Positions 34,882-42,915 of a stretch of 64,000 nucleotides of DNA are shown here, piece after piece; positions within the stretch are counted from its first letter, which is position 1, and each line of letters begins with the position of its first letter. Below the pieces are notes generated by a model. It did not search any database and was not told where the DNA came from. It saw nothing but the letters and a program-made list of their open reading frames with translations. Origin of the DNA: Marinobacter sp. SS5-14b (GTDB lineage Bacteria > Pseudomonadota > Gammaproteobacteria > Pseudomonadales > Oleiphilaceae); NCBI RefSeq assembly GCF_030541005.1, contig NZ_JASSVM010000003.1:372001-436000 (forward strand). The letters are read 5' to 3'. The translations under genes were made by a program, and so were the position numbers.

Positions 34882-35880
34882 ATGCTCCAAGACTCAACCA
34901 TTCTAGTAACAGGCGGGACGGGCTCTTTTGGGAACAAGTTCATCCCCCTGACGCTCGAGCGATACAATCCAAAAAAAATCATCGTATTCTCCAGGGATGA
35001 GATGAAGCAGTGGGAAATGGCCAAGCTGTTTGAGGGGGACGACCGGCTTCGTTTTTTTATCGGCGACGTCCGCGACCGCGACCGCTTGTATAGGGCCTTG
35101 GATGGAGTTGATTATGTAGTCCATGCTGCGGCAACAAAAATTGTACCGACGGCTGAGTACAATCCTTTTGAGTGCATCAAAACCAATATCAATGGTGCGA
35201 TGAATCTAATTGATGCTGCTATAGACAAGCGCGTGAAAGGCGTTGTTGCGCTTTCCACGGACAAAGCTAGTAGTCCGATTAATCTGTATGGTGCTTCCAA
35301 GCTGGCTTCAGACAAACTTTTTGTGGCCGGAAATTCCTATGCTGGTGGTCACGAAACCAAATTCTCTGTGGTGCGCTACGGCAACGTGATGGGCTCCCGG
35401 GGCTCGGTTATCCCGTTCTTCATGTCCATCAAAGATAAGGGCGTTCTGCCAATCACCGACCCGCGCATGACCCGTTTCATGATCAGCCTGGAGCAGGGCG
35501 TGGAGCTGGTTTGGCACGCATTTGAAGACATGGTGGGTGGCGAAATCTACGTTAAGAAGATTCCTTCCATGAAAATGACGGACCTAGCCCGTGTGGTAGC
35601 ACCAGAAGCAAGTCAGGAGATCGTTGGAATTCGTCCTGGCGAGAAATTGCACGAACAGATGATTAGTGCGGAAGACTCCTACTTTACTTACGAATATCCG
35701 GAGCACTTCAAGATACTGCCGAATATCAACAATTGGGGTACAAGTAGAGAGCGTATCAAAGATGGAAATAAGGTACCGGAAGGCTTCATCTATGCCAGTG
35801 ACAACAATTCAACCTGGATGACAGATGAAGAGCTGCAGACTTGGATCGACCGAAACTATAACGAAATCGGAAAAATCTGA
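34882..35880 (+). CDS. pseB: UDP-GlcNAc 4,6-dehydratase (5-inverting) PseB
   Basis: A 332-residue soluble short-chain dehydrogenase that starts pseudaminic acid synthesis. It opens STILVTGGTGSFGNKFI, has HAAATKIVPTAEYNPFEC, LSTDKASSPINLYGASKLAS with the YxxxK pair, and VVRYGNVMGSRGSVIPFF. This differs from the membrane-bound WbpM-like enzyme upstream by lacking membrane segments. The start at 34882 is chosen from the family's N-terminus; the TTG at 34861 has no support. The gene is followed after 2 bp by pseC, forming an operon. Confidence 0.95.
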   Translation: MLQDSTILVTGGTGSFGNKFIPLTLERYNPKKIIVFSRDEMKQWEMAKLFEGDDRLRFFIGDVRDRDRLYRALDGVDYVVHAAATKIVPTAEYNPFECIKTNINGAMNLIDAAIDKRVKGVVALSTDKASSPINLYGASKLASDKLFVAGNSYAGGHETKFSVVRYGNVMGSRGSVIPFFMSIKDKGVLPITDPRMTRFMISLEQGVELVWHAFEDMVGGEIYVKKIPSMKMTDLARVVAPEASQEIVGIRPGEKLHEQMISAEDSYFTYEYPEHFKILPNINNWGTSRERIKDGNKVPEGFIYASDNNSTWMTDEELQTWIDRNYNEIGKI

Positions 35881-35882
35881 TC

Positions 35883-37052
35883 ATGATTCCCTACGGCAAG
35901 CAGGACATCAGTCAGGCAGATATTGATGCCGTGTTGGAGGTGCTGCAGTCAGACTTTCTGACCCAAGGTCCGAAGGTACCGGAATTTGAAGCGATGGTGG
36001 CGGGCCATGTTGGCGCTAAGTATGCCTTGGCAGCAAACAGCGCGACCTCGGCTTTGCACCTTGCCTGCTTGGCTCTGGAACTTGGTGAGGGTGACTGGCT
36101 CTGGACTACGCCGATCACCTTCGTGGCCTCGGCCAACTGCGGCTTGTATTGCGGCGCGAAAGTGGATTTTGTGGATATTGATCCACAAACCTACAACCTG
36201 TGCCCGAAACAACTGGCCGAAAAGCTGGAGCAGGCGAAGCAGGAAAGCCGTCTGCCGAAAGTACTGGTAGCCGTTCACCTGTGTGGCCAGCCGTGCGATA
36301 TGGAGGCCATCCATAAGCTGAGCCTACAATACGGCTTCAGCATTATTGAAGACGCCTCCCACGCCATTGGCGGTAAATATAAGGGAGAGTTCATCGGTAA
36401 TTGCCGTTACAGCGACATTACCGTTTTCAGCTTCCATCCGGTAAAAATCGTCACCACAGCCGAAGGCGGTATGGCTCTGACCAACAGCGATAAGCTGGCC
36501 AGCCGGATGAATCTGCTGCGCAGCCACGGTATCACCCGGGCTCAGAGCCTGATGACCCGCGAACCGGACGGCCCCTGGTACTACCAGCAGGTCGATCTAG
36601 GCTTTAATTACCGCATGACAGAACTTCAGGCCGCTCTGGGTGTGAGCCAGATGGATCGTCTAAATGATTTTGTTGCGCGTCGGCATGAGTTGGCACGGCG
36701 TTACGACCAGTTGTTGGCCGATTTACCCGTAACCACGCCCTGGCAGCATGCGGATAGCTATTCCGGCTTGCATCTGTATGTGATTCGCCTGCAGCGGGAA
36801 AAAATTACCACGACTCGTCGGCAGGTTTTCGTATCCCTGCGGGAGCAAGGCATAGGTGTAAATGTTCACTACATCCCCGTGCATACTCAGCCTTACTATC
36901 AGGCAATGGGGTTCAAGGTTGAAGCTTTCCCTGAAGCGATGGCCTATTACCGCGAGGCGATCAGTTTACCAATGTTTCAAGGCCTGACGGACAACCAGCA
37001 GGATCAGGTGGTTGCAACATTAAAGCTCGCATTGGCGGGGAGCGAAAATTAA
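35883..37052 (+). CDS. pseC: UDP-4-keto-6-deoxy-L-AltNAc aminotransferase PseC
   Basis: A 389-residue PLP-dependent aminotransferase of the DegT family that adds the 4-amino group on the pseudaminic acid pathway. Motifs: QSDFLTQGPKVPEFEAMVAG near the N-terminus, ANSATSALHLACLALEL, IIEDASHAIGGKYKGEF, and VFSFHPVKIVTTAEGGMALT with the PLP lysine. It differs clearly from the aminotransferase at 755-1930, so the window has two independent amino-sugar routes. The stop is directly followed by the pseF start without a gap. Confidence 0.94.
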   Translation: MIPYGKQDISQADIDAVLEVLQSDFLTQGPKVPEFEAMVAGHVGAKYALAANSATSALHLACLALELGEGDWLWTTPITFVASANCGLYCGAKVDFVDIDPQTYNLCPKQLAEKLEQAKQESRLPKVLVAVHLCGQPCDMEAIHKLSLQYGFSIIEDASHAIGGKYKGEFIGNCRYSDITVFSFHPVKIVTTAEGGMALTNSDKLASRMNLLRSHGITRAQSLMTREPDGPWYYQQVDLGFNYRMTELQAALGVSQMDRLNDFVARRHELARRYDQLLADLPVTTPWQHADSYSGLHLYVIRLQREKITTTRRQVFVSLREQGIGVNVHYIPVHTQPYYQAMGFKVEAFPEAMAYYREAISLPMFQGLTDNQQDQVVATLKLALAGSEN

Positions 37053-37751
37053 ATGCATCGCGTGGCCATAATCCCTGCCCGTGGCGGGAGCAAGCGTATC
37101 CCGCGGAAAAACATTAAAGAATTCTGCGGTAAGCCGATGATTGCCTGGTCCATCGAGGCAGCCAGGTCCAGTGGGTGTTTTGATAAAGTGGTTGTTTCTA
37201 CAGACGATACAAAAATTGCGGATGTTGCCAGTGAGTGGGGGGCCTCGGTGCCCTTTGTTCGCCCCTCGGAACTGTCGGATGATTTCACCGGAACCCTGCC
37301 CGTCATGCGCCATGCAGTCGAGTGGCTCGGGCAGAATGAGACTCCGGTGGATTACGCCTGCTGCCTGTACGCAACCGCGCCCTTTGTTTCCCCTGACGAC
37401 CTGCGTCGTGGCTGGGAGTTGATTTGTCAGGCTGAGTGTAACTATGCGTTTGCCGTCACCAGCTTTGGGTTTCCGATTCAGCGTGCCATCCGGATTACTG
37501 AAAACGGCCGCGTAGCCATGTTCAGTCCCGAGTATTTCAACACCCGGTCCCAGGACCTTGAAGAAGCCTGGCATGATGCCGGGCAGTTTTACTGGGGCAC
37601 TGCCCAGGCCTGGCGAGAAGAAAAAATGGTTTTTGCGGAATATTCCGTTCCCGTAAAACTGCCGCGGCACCGGGTTCAGGATATTGACACTCCAGAAGAC
37701 TGGATCCGTGCTGAATGGATGTTCCAGTCTCAGATGAAGTACAGGCAGTGA
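37053..37751 (+). CDS. pseF: Pseudaminic acid cytidylyltransferase PseF
   Basis: A 232-residue nucleotidyltransferase that activates the nine-carbon sugar with CTP, giving CMP-pseudaminic acid. It opens AIIPARGGSKRIPRKNIKEF, the CMP-sugar synthetase P-loop-like signature, followed by VVVSTDDTKIADVA and a C-terminal VQDIDTPEDWIRAEWM. In the biosynthetic order it acts last, after PseI; here its gene precedes pseI by 42 bp. The length is normal. Confidence 0.94.
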   Translation: MHRVAIIPARGGSKRIPRKNIKEFCGKPMIAWSIEAARSSGCFDKVVVSTDDTKIADVASEWGASVPFVRPSELSDDFTGTLPVMRHAVEWLGQNETPVDYACCLYATAPFVSPDDLRRGWELICQAECNYAFAVTSFGFPIQRAIRITENGRVAMFSPEYFNTRSQDLEEAWHDAGQFYWGTAQAWREEKMVFAEYSVPVKLPRHRVQDIDTPEDWIRAEWMFQSQMKYRQ

Positions 37752-37793
37752 AGGCGTCAGATACGACACTTTTAAATTAAGGTAACCTCCATC

Positions 37794-38855
37794 ATGTCTG
37801 AAGCAACAACGGATAAGGTTGTAATCGATGGCCGCGCCATCGGTCCGGAAACTCCGCCGTATATTATTGCTGAAATGTCCGGTAACCATAACGGAGATAT
37901 TGAAAGAGCCTTCCGCCTGATTGAAGAAGCGAAAGCAGCCGGGGCTGATGCAATCAAATTGCAGACCTATAGGGCAGACACAATCACGATAGATCATGAT
38001 GCGCCTGAGTTTGTGGTACACGGTGGGCTATGGGATGGTCGGCGGTTGTACGAACTCTATGAAGAGGCCCATACCCCATGGGAATGGCATGCGCAGCTTT
38101 TCGAAAAGGCTCGATCTGTTGGTATCACGCTGTTTTCTGCACCTTTCGATCCAACCGCTGTTGACATGTTGGAAGAGCTAGGTGCTCCGGCGTACAAAAT
38201 CGCGTCACCGGAAATAGTAGATATACCGTTGATTGAATACGTGGCTTGCACCGGTAAGCCCATGATCATTTCGACCGGAATGGCTTCCGCTGAAGAAATT
38301 GCTGAGGCCGTTTCGGCAGCGCGCGGAGCGGGAGCTACCGAAATTGTGGTCCTGCATTGCACGAGTGCCTACCCAACTCCACCCGAAGAGGCAAACCTCG
38401 CCACCATTCCTGACTTGAGGGAGCGCACAGGGCTGCTTACCGGGCTGTCTGACCACACAATGGACACTGTGGTGGCTACCACAGCGGTCGCACTGGGAGC
38501 GTGTGTGATTGAAAAGCACTTCACCCTTTCCCGCGCTGAAGGTGGTGTAGATAGCGCTTTTTCGCTGGAGCCCCATGAACTTCAACGGCTGGTGGAGCAC
38601 AGCAGGATTGCCTGGTCCGCGCTTGGCAAGCCCAGCTACCGCCCCACCAAGAGTGAAGCCGGAGTCCTCAAACATCGCAGGTCCTTGTATGCCGTCAAAT
38701 CGATCAAGGCGGGAGAAGAGTTTACCAAAGAAAACGTCCGATCAATTCGTCCAGCAAACGGTCTGCCGCCGAAGTATCTTCCTGACGTTCTTGGCAGGAA
38801 AGCGGCGTGTGATATCGCGTTTGGCGAAGCATTGAAGTTTGAGTATCTGGCGTAA
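37794..38855 (+). CDS. pseI: Pseudaminic acid synthase PseI
   Basis: A 353-residue NeuB-family synthase that condenses phosphoenolpyruvate with the six-carbon amino sugar. The N-terminal TIM-barrel has PYIIAEMSGNHNGDIERAF, IKLQTYRADTITIDHD, and YKIASPEIVDIPLIEYVA. HFTLSRAEGGVDSAFSLEP is typical of the pseudaminic rather than sialic acid branch. A C-terminal antifreeze-like SAF domain spans about residues 290-353 (GRKAACDIAFGEALKFEYL). It has an AAGG ribosome site. Confidence 0.94.
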   Translation: MSEATTDKVVIDGRAIGPETPPYIIAEMSGNHNGDIERAFRLIEEAKAAGADAIKLQTYRADTITIDHDAPEFVVHGGLWDGRRLYELYEEAHTPWEWHAQLFEKARSVGITLFSAPFDPTAVDMLEELGAPAYKIASPEIVDIPLIEYVACTGKPMIISTGMASAEEIAEAVSAARGAGATEIVVLHCTSAYPTPPEEANLATIPDLRERTGLLTGLSDHTMDTVVATTAVALGACVIEKHFTLSRAEGGVDSAFSLEPHELQRLVEHSRIAWSALGKPSYRPTKSEAGVLKHRRSLYAVKSIKAGEEFTKENVRSIRPANGLPPKYLPDVLGRKAACDIAFGEALKFEYLA

Positions 38856-38889
38856 CTAATATTTCTAAAAAGGTAATAGGTAGAGGTCG

Positions 38890-39651
38890 ATGGAAAAACT
38901 CACAGATCAGCCCCACAATACCATCGTTGGATCAACGCGAGCGGAGGTGGCATCTAAGATCAGTCTTTCTCAGAGCTTAAGGAATAGTCCAATACCAGAT
39001 GGAGAGCTATTGGATAATTTAGGTGTATTTTTAACGCGCCAAAATCTGTCCAGAATAAATTTTATCCAGGCTCTCTACGAAATGATCGTTCCTGTTCACG
39101 GTGTGATTATGGAATTTGGCGTACGATGGGGGCAGAATATGGCTCTTTTTTCGTCACTGAGAGGAATGCTTGAACCATATAACCATAACCGAAAAATAAT
39201 TGGATTTGATACTTTTGAAGGATTTCCTTCAGTGGATAAAAAAGATGGTATGGCATGCGAGTCTGGAGATTATAGTGTTGCTGAGAATTGGGAAGTGGAT
39301 CTCGAAAGTATTTTGAACTTCCATAATGATAATTCGCCCATACCTCAAAAAAAGAAGTATGAGTTGGTCAAAGGTGATGCATCCGAGACACTCCCGGCTT
39401 ATTTGGTGAGAAATCCGCACACTATTATTTCTCTTGCGTATTTCGACTTTGACATATACCAGCCGACGAAAGACTGCCTGAAAGCCATCGTGCCCCATAT
39501 CACGAAAGGTAGTGTTCTGGCATTTGATGAACTGAACTGCCCAGAGTTTCCGGGCGAAACTGCAGCGCTGAGGGAAGTTTTTGGGCTTCAGAAATATGCA
39601 ATTCGTCGACTTCCAAGCAGCCCCCTCACGTCCTATATAGTTATTGAGTGA
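38890..39651 (+). CDS. TylF/MycF-like O-methyltransferase
   Basis: A 253-residue protein resembling macrocin O-methyltransferases that act on sugars. Features are IMEFGVRWGQNMALFSSLRG (SAM-binding loop), KIIGFDTFEGFPSVDKKDG, and the metal-site-like LAYFDFDIYQPTKDCLKAI with VLAFDELNCPEFPGET. TylF enzymes need a divalent metal bound by such aspartates. Placed between pseI and a second methyltransferase in the flagellin glycosylation island, it may methylate the nonulosonic acid or another glycan residue. The substrate is inferred from neighbours only. Confidence 0.75.
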   Translation: MEKLTDQPHNTIVGSTRAEVASKISLSQSLRNSPIPDGELLDNLGVFLTRQNLSRINFIQALYEMIVPVHGVIMEFGVRWGQNMALFSSLRGMLEPYNHNRKIIGFDTFEGFPSVDKKDGMACESGDYSVAENWEVDLESILNFHNDNSPIPQKKKYELVKGDASETLPAYLVRNPHTIISLAYFDFDIYQPTKDCLKAIVPHITKGSVLAFDELNCPEFPGETAALREVFGLQKYAIRRLPSSPLTSYIVIE

Positions 39652-39718
39652 TTTTTTTAATACATATTCTAAGGTGCAGAGGAGTGTTTTTTCGTAAATT
39701 GATGCTTGAGGTCGTCTT

Positions 39719-40603
39719 ATGGATATTGAAGGGCTGAAACGAAATTCACTGGGATTCTGGGAGGTTGTCGATAAACCAAGTGACCAGGAGCTCTCAGACT
39801 ATTACACCAACAAATACTATCAGTCTGAGCGAGCCAACTACCGGAAAAGCTACCCGGAGGAAGAGCTCGACGTTATCCTGATGAAAGTTTCTCAACGGCT
39901 TCATGAAGTTGAGAAAGTTCGAGGGGGAGATCAAAAGCCGGGTCGCGTTCTTGACGTTGGCTGTGGAGAAGGCTTTGCATTGGCGGAGTTTCAGCGCCGG
40001 GGGTGGGAGATTGAGGGCATAGACCACTCTGTCGAAGGCCTCCGGACTATGAATCCCGATATTCTGAATAATGTTGAGCAAGGGAATGTTTTCAAGTTGT
40101 TAGAGAGCCGAATGCACAATGGCAATACTTATGATGTTGTCTGGTTGAATAACGTTCTAGAGCACGTTACCGAGCCGCTGGATCTGCTGAAATCTTTGAG
40201 AAAGCTGATTGCTGATGAAGGTGTTTTAGTGGTAACAGTGCCTAATGATTTTAGCGAGTTGCAGGAAACTCTCCTCGCAGGGGGCGAGATACCAGTGCGC
40301 TTCTGGATAGCCTTGCCTGACCATCTGTCCTATTTTACGTCTGACAGCTTGAAGTCGACAGCCACTGCGACAGGCTGGCATTGTCACAGCGTTCTGGCGG
40401 ACTTCCCTATAGATTTCTACCTGGCACATATTGGCTCCAACTATGTCGTCGATCGAGAGAATGGTCCACATGCACATCGCGCGAGGTTGATGCTCGAGCA
40501 GTTGATCGGCAACAAAGGGGATGAGCGAGCGAATCGTCTTTACGAGGCGCTTGCTGATGTAGGGCTGGGGCGAAATGTCACTGCATTCCTCTCGCCTGCG
40601 TAA
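39719..40603 (+). CDS. Class I SAM-dependent methyltransferase
   Basis: A 294-residue methyltransferase of the Methyltransf_23/UbiG-like kind. The SAM loop is GRVLDVGCGEGFALAEFQRR, strand 2 ends with IEGIDHSVEG, and VVWLNNVLEHVTEPLDLLKS is the post-I motif region. The ATG at 39719 has a GAGG site about 7 bases upstream. In flagellin glycosylation islands, methyltransferases of this sort often decorate the terminal sugar, which can shift filament surface properties. A second methyltransferase of a different family lies directly upstream, so two methylations are possible. Confidence 0.8.
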   Translation: MDIEGLKRNSLGFWEVVDKPSDQELSDYYTNKYYQSERANYRKSYPEEELDVILMKVSQRLHEVEKVRGGDQKPGRVLDVGCGEGFALAEFQRRGWEIEGIDHSVEGLRTMNPDILNNVEQGNVFKLLESRMHNGNTYDVVWLNNVLEHVTEPLDLLKSLRKLIADEGVLVVTVPNDFSELQETLLAGGEIPVRFWIALPDHLSYFTSDSLKSTATATGWHCHSVLADFPIDFYLAHIGSNYVVDRENGPHAHRARLMLEQLIGNKGDERANRLYEALADVGLGRNVTAFLSPA

Positions 40604-40639
40604 GGCGGTGTTGCGGTATACACAAGAGAAGAGTTTGCC

Positions 40640-42193
40640 ATGAAAGAAGCACGAGCCTATCGATGCTTACAGTCCCAGGAAGTGATTTCGGACTCGTTCG
40701 CCCTGAGAACTATCCAGGATGACGACATCGAAGATATCAGGAACTGGCGGAACGACCAGATTGATGTTCTCAGGCAATCCGAACTTATTTCGCCGGCGCA
40801 GCAGAGGGAATACTTCGAACAAGCAATTTGGCCGACCATGGAGCTGGAGCGCCCGGCAAACATACTCCTCACTTTTTTTGAGAAAGGAAGGCGAATCGGC
40901 TATGGAGGCCTGGTGCACATTTCGTGGGAACATTGCCGTGCCGAGCTATCATTTCTTCTTGATACTGAAATATCAAAAGATATAAAGAAAAGAAAAAGTT
41001 ATTTTTCAGTTTATTTAAAAATGATCAAGCGTTTCGCATTTGACACTGTGGAATTGAGTAAGCTGACAACAGAGACTTACGATATTCGACCCGATTATAT
41101 AAAAGCTCTCCAAGAGAATGGCTTCGCTTTCGAGGGCCGGTTGAGACGACATGTATTGATCAATGGAGAGTATATTGATTCAGTTTGCCATGCAGCATTC
41201 CAGCAGAATGAACAACGTCCGGTGTTTAAAGGTAATTCTAAGCATAACATTCTCGTCAGCAGCGCTGGAAAAAAGATTCCATTAATCAGCGCGATCAAAA
41301 GTGCGGCAAAGCGTATGCCCCGTGTGCCTTTAGTCATGGCTGGGGATGTTTGTTCGTCTGTTCATGCGAAATATTTTGCTGATGGTTTTGTTCATCTTCC
41401 TCCGACAGATCGGGAAAATATCCAATCTATCATGGCTTTATGTGACTCCAATGATATCAAATTGATTATCCCTACCCGCGATGGCGAGCTTGATTTTTGG
41501 GCCCAAAATCGGGCGGAATTTGAGAGAAGTGGAACTGAAATTCTTGTCAGTGAGCCTCAGGCAATTGCCATCTGTGTTGATAAGCTGGCCTTCGCAGAAT
41601 TCGGACAATTAAACCAGCTCCCTGTAATCCCTGCATGGGAAAAGCCGATGGGATCGGGACCTTTTGTCGTTAAGGAGCGGTATGGAGCAGGGAGCCGTTT
41701 AATCGGATTAAACCTTTCGGAAGACGACGCGAAGGCGCACGCTAAAAGGCTGTCTCACCCCATATTCCAACCGTTTATCGAAGGGCGTGAGATCAGCGTG
41801 GATGCCTGGCTGGACCGCTGCCACAGGGTAAAGGGTCTTGTATTGCGTGAACGCAATGAAGTGGCCAATGGTGAGTCGGTAGTCACAACCACTTTCAAAG
41901 ATCCGTCACTGGAATCTGAATGTGTGAGAGTACTCGAGTCTCTTGCACTTCGGGGGCCTGTAGTGCTTCAGTTAGTTATTGATCAGGCAGGGCATCCACA
42001 GATTATTGAACTGAACGCACGCTTTGGCGGGGCTTCTACGGCTTCAATCTCAGCCGGCCTGGATATCTGGTACTGGACCTTGCTGGAACTGGACGGCCAG
42101 GATCTGGATGCGATTCCCTTTCACCGGTCCGAGGTGGAGGTTCGCCAGATTCGTGTGCCGCAGGATGTTGCACTTTATGATCCTGATATTTGA
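40640..42193 (+). CDS. GNAT acetyltransferase fused to an ATP-grasp domain
   Basis: A 517-residue two-domain protein. Residues about 15-190 are a GNAT acetyltransferase with the PseH-like start FALRTIQDDDIEDIRNWRND and the acetyl-CoA region around DIRPDYIKALQENGFAFEGR. Residues about 200-510 are an ATP-grasp ligase: NILVSSAGKKIPLISAIKSA, the lysine strand GPFVVKERYGAGSRLIG, EGREISVDAWLDRCHRVKG and IIELNARFGGASTASISAG with the metal-binding Glu and Asn. In a pseudaminic acid island with no separate pseH, the GNAT half may be the missing N-acetyltransferase. The ATP-grasp half may attach a carboxylic acid or amino acid to the sugar. It overlaps the HAD gene. Confidence 0.75.
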   Translation: MKEARAYRCLQSQEVISDSFALRTIQDDDIEDIRNWRNDQIDVLRQSELISPAQQREYFEQAIWPTMELERPANILLTFFEKGRRIGYGGLVHISWEHCRAELSFLLDTEISKDIKKRKSYFSVYLKMIKRFAFDTVELSKLTTETYDIRPDYIKALQENGFAFEGRLRRHVLINGEYIDSVCHAAFQQNEQRPVFKGNSKHNILVSSAGKKIPLISAIKSAAKRMPRVPLVMAGDVCSSVHAKYFADGFVHLPPTDRENIQSIMALCDSNDIKLIIPTRDGELDFWAQNRAEFERSGTEILVSEPQAIAICVDKLAFAEFGQLNQLPVIPAWEKPMGSGPFVVKERYGAGSRLIGLNLSEDDAKAHAKRLSHPIFQPFIEGREISVDAWLDRCHRVKGLVLRERNEVANGESVVTTTFKDPSLESECVRVLESLALRGPVVLQLVIDQAGHPQIIELNARFGGASTASISAGLDIWYWTLLELDGQDLDAIPFHRSEVEVRQIRVPQDVALYDPDI

Positions 42194-42839
42194 TCTGGAC
42201 GATACCCTCTACGACGAACAAGCCTACGTATTGAGCGGGCTTGGCGCGGTAGCAAAGTTCGGGCACGAGCGTTTTGGCTGGAATCCCGTCGAGTCGTTTG
42301 ACTACATGCAGGGAGTGTTGAATGCATCGGGTAGAGGGGCGATATTTGACTCTTGGTTAGCCTCTCATGGGAAGTGCACCCGTTCACTAGTTAAGGAGTG
42401 TGTGAAAGTGTATCGCCACCATGTTCCTTCCCTGCAGATGACACCCGGAGTTGAAGATCTTCTGGAGCGCTTATCATTGAAATATCCTTTGTATGTCGTG
42501 ACCGATGGCCACAAGGTTGTTCAGTACAACAAAGTTGAAGCCCTTGGGATTTCTCGTTTTTTTAGAAAGATATTCATTACCCACAGGTACGGGATACGCA
42601 ACGCTAAGCCATCAATATATTGCTTCGATCTTATCCGCAGAAGAGAAGGATGTGAGTGGGAAGATATGGTCTATATAGGTGACAATCCCGCCAAAGACTT
42701 CGTTAACCTAAACCCGTTGGGTGTTTTGACGATTAGAGTTAATACGGGGGTCTACCACAATGTAGTGGCTAAGCCGGGTTATGATGGTAAAGCTACATTG
42801 GAGAGGCTTGATCTCCTTGATACAGTAATCAGCCTTTAA
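42177..42839 (+). CDS. HAD superfamily hydrolase
   Basis: A 220-residue protein with the HAD motif I in ILIFDLDDTLYDE, motif II in YPLYVVTDGHK, the lysine of motif III in RNAKPSIYCFDLI and motif IV in VYIGDNPAKDFV. It is a likely phosphatase or phosphosugar-type hydrolase. The start is taken at the ATG 42177, overlapping the ATP-grasp gene by 17 bp; ATG 42165 is also possible. As the last gene before the convergent flagellin gene it probably belongs to the pse operon, and pairs with the ATP-grasp fusion. Its substrate is unknown. Confidence 0.78.
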   Translation: MILIFDLDDTLYDEQAYVLSGLGAVAKFGHERFGWNPVESFDYMQGVLNASGRGAIFDSWLASHGKCTRSLVKECVKVYRHHVPSLQMTPGVEDLLERLSLKYPLYVVTDGHKVVQYNKVEALGISRFFRKIFITHRYGIRNAKPSIYCFDLIRRREGCEWEDMVYIGDNPAKDFVNLNPLGVLTIRVNTGVYHNVVAKPGYDGKATLERLDLLDTVISL

Positions 42840-42869
42840 GTGGTTGAGTTTTAAATCGCTAGGTGTGGG

Positions 42870-42904
42870 CCATAACAGCCGATCATGAAGCCCGGCTGTT
42901 ATGG
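42870..42904. terminator. Hairpin between the convergent HAD and flagellin genes
   Basis: CCATAACAGCCG and CGGCTGTTATGG are perfect 12-bp arms with an 11-base loop. It probably ends both transcripts, although the T-runs are short. Confidence 0.7.
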
Positions 42905-42915
42905 CTAGAATCTAC

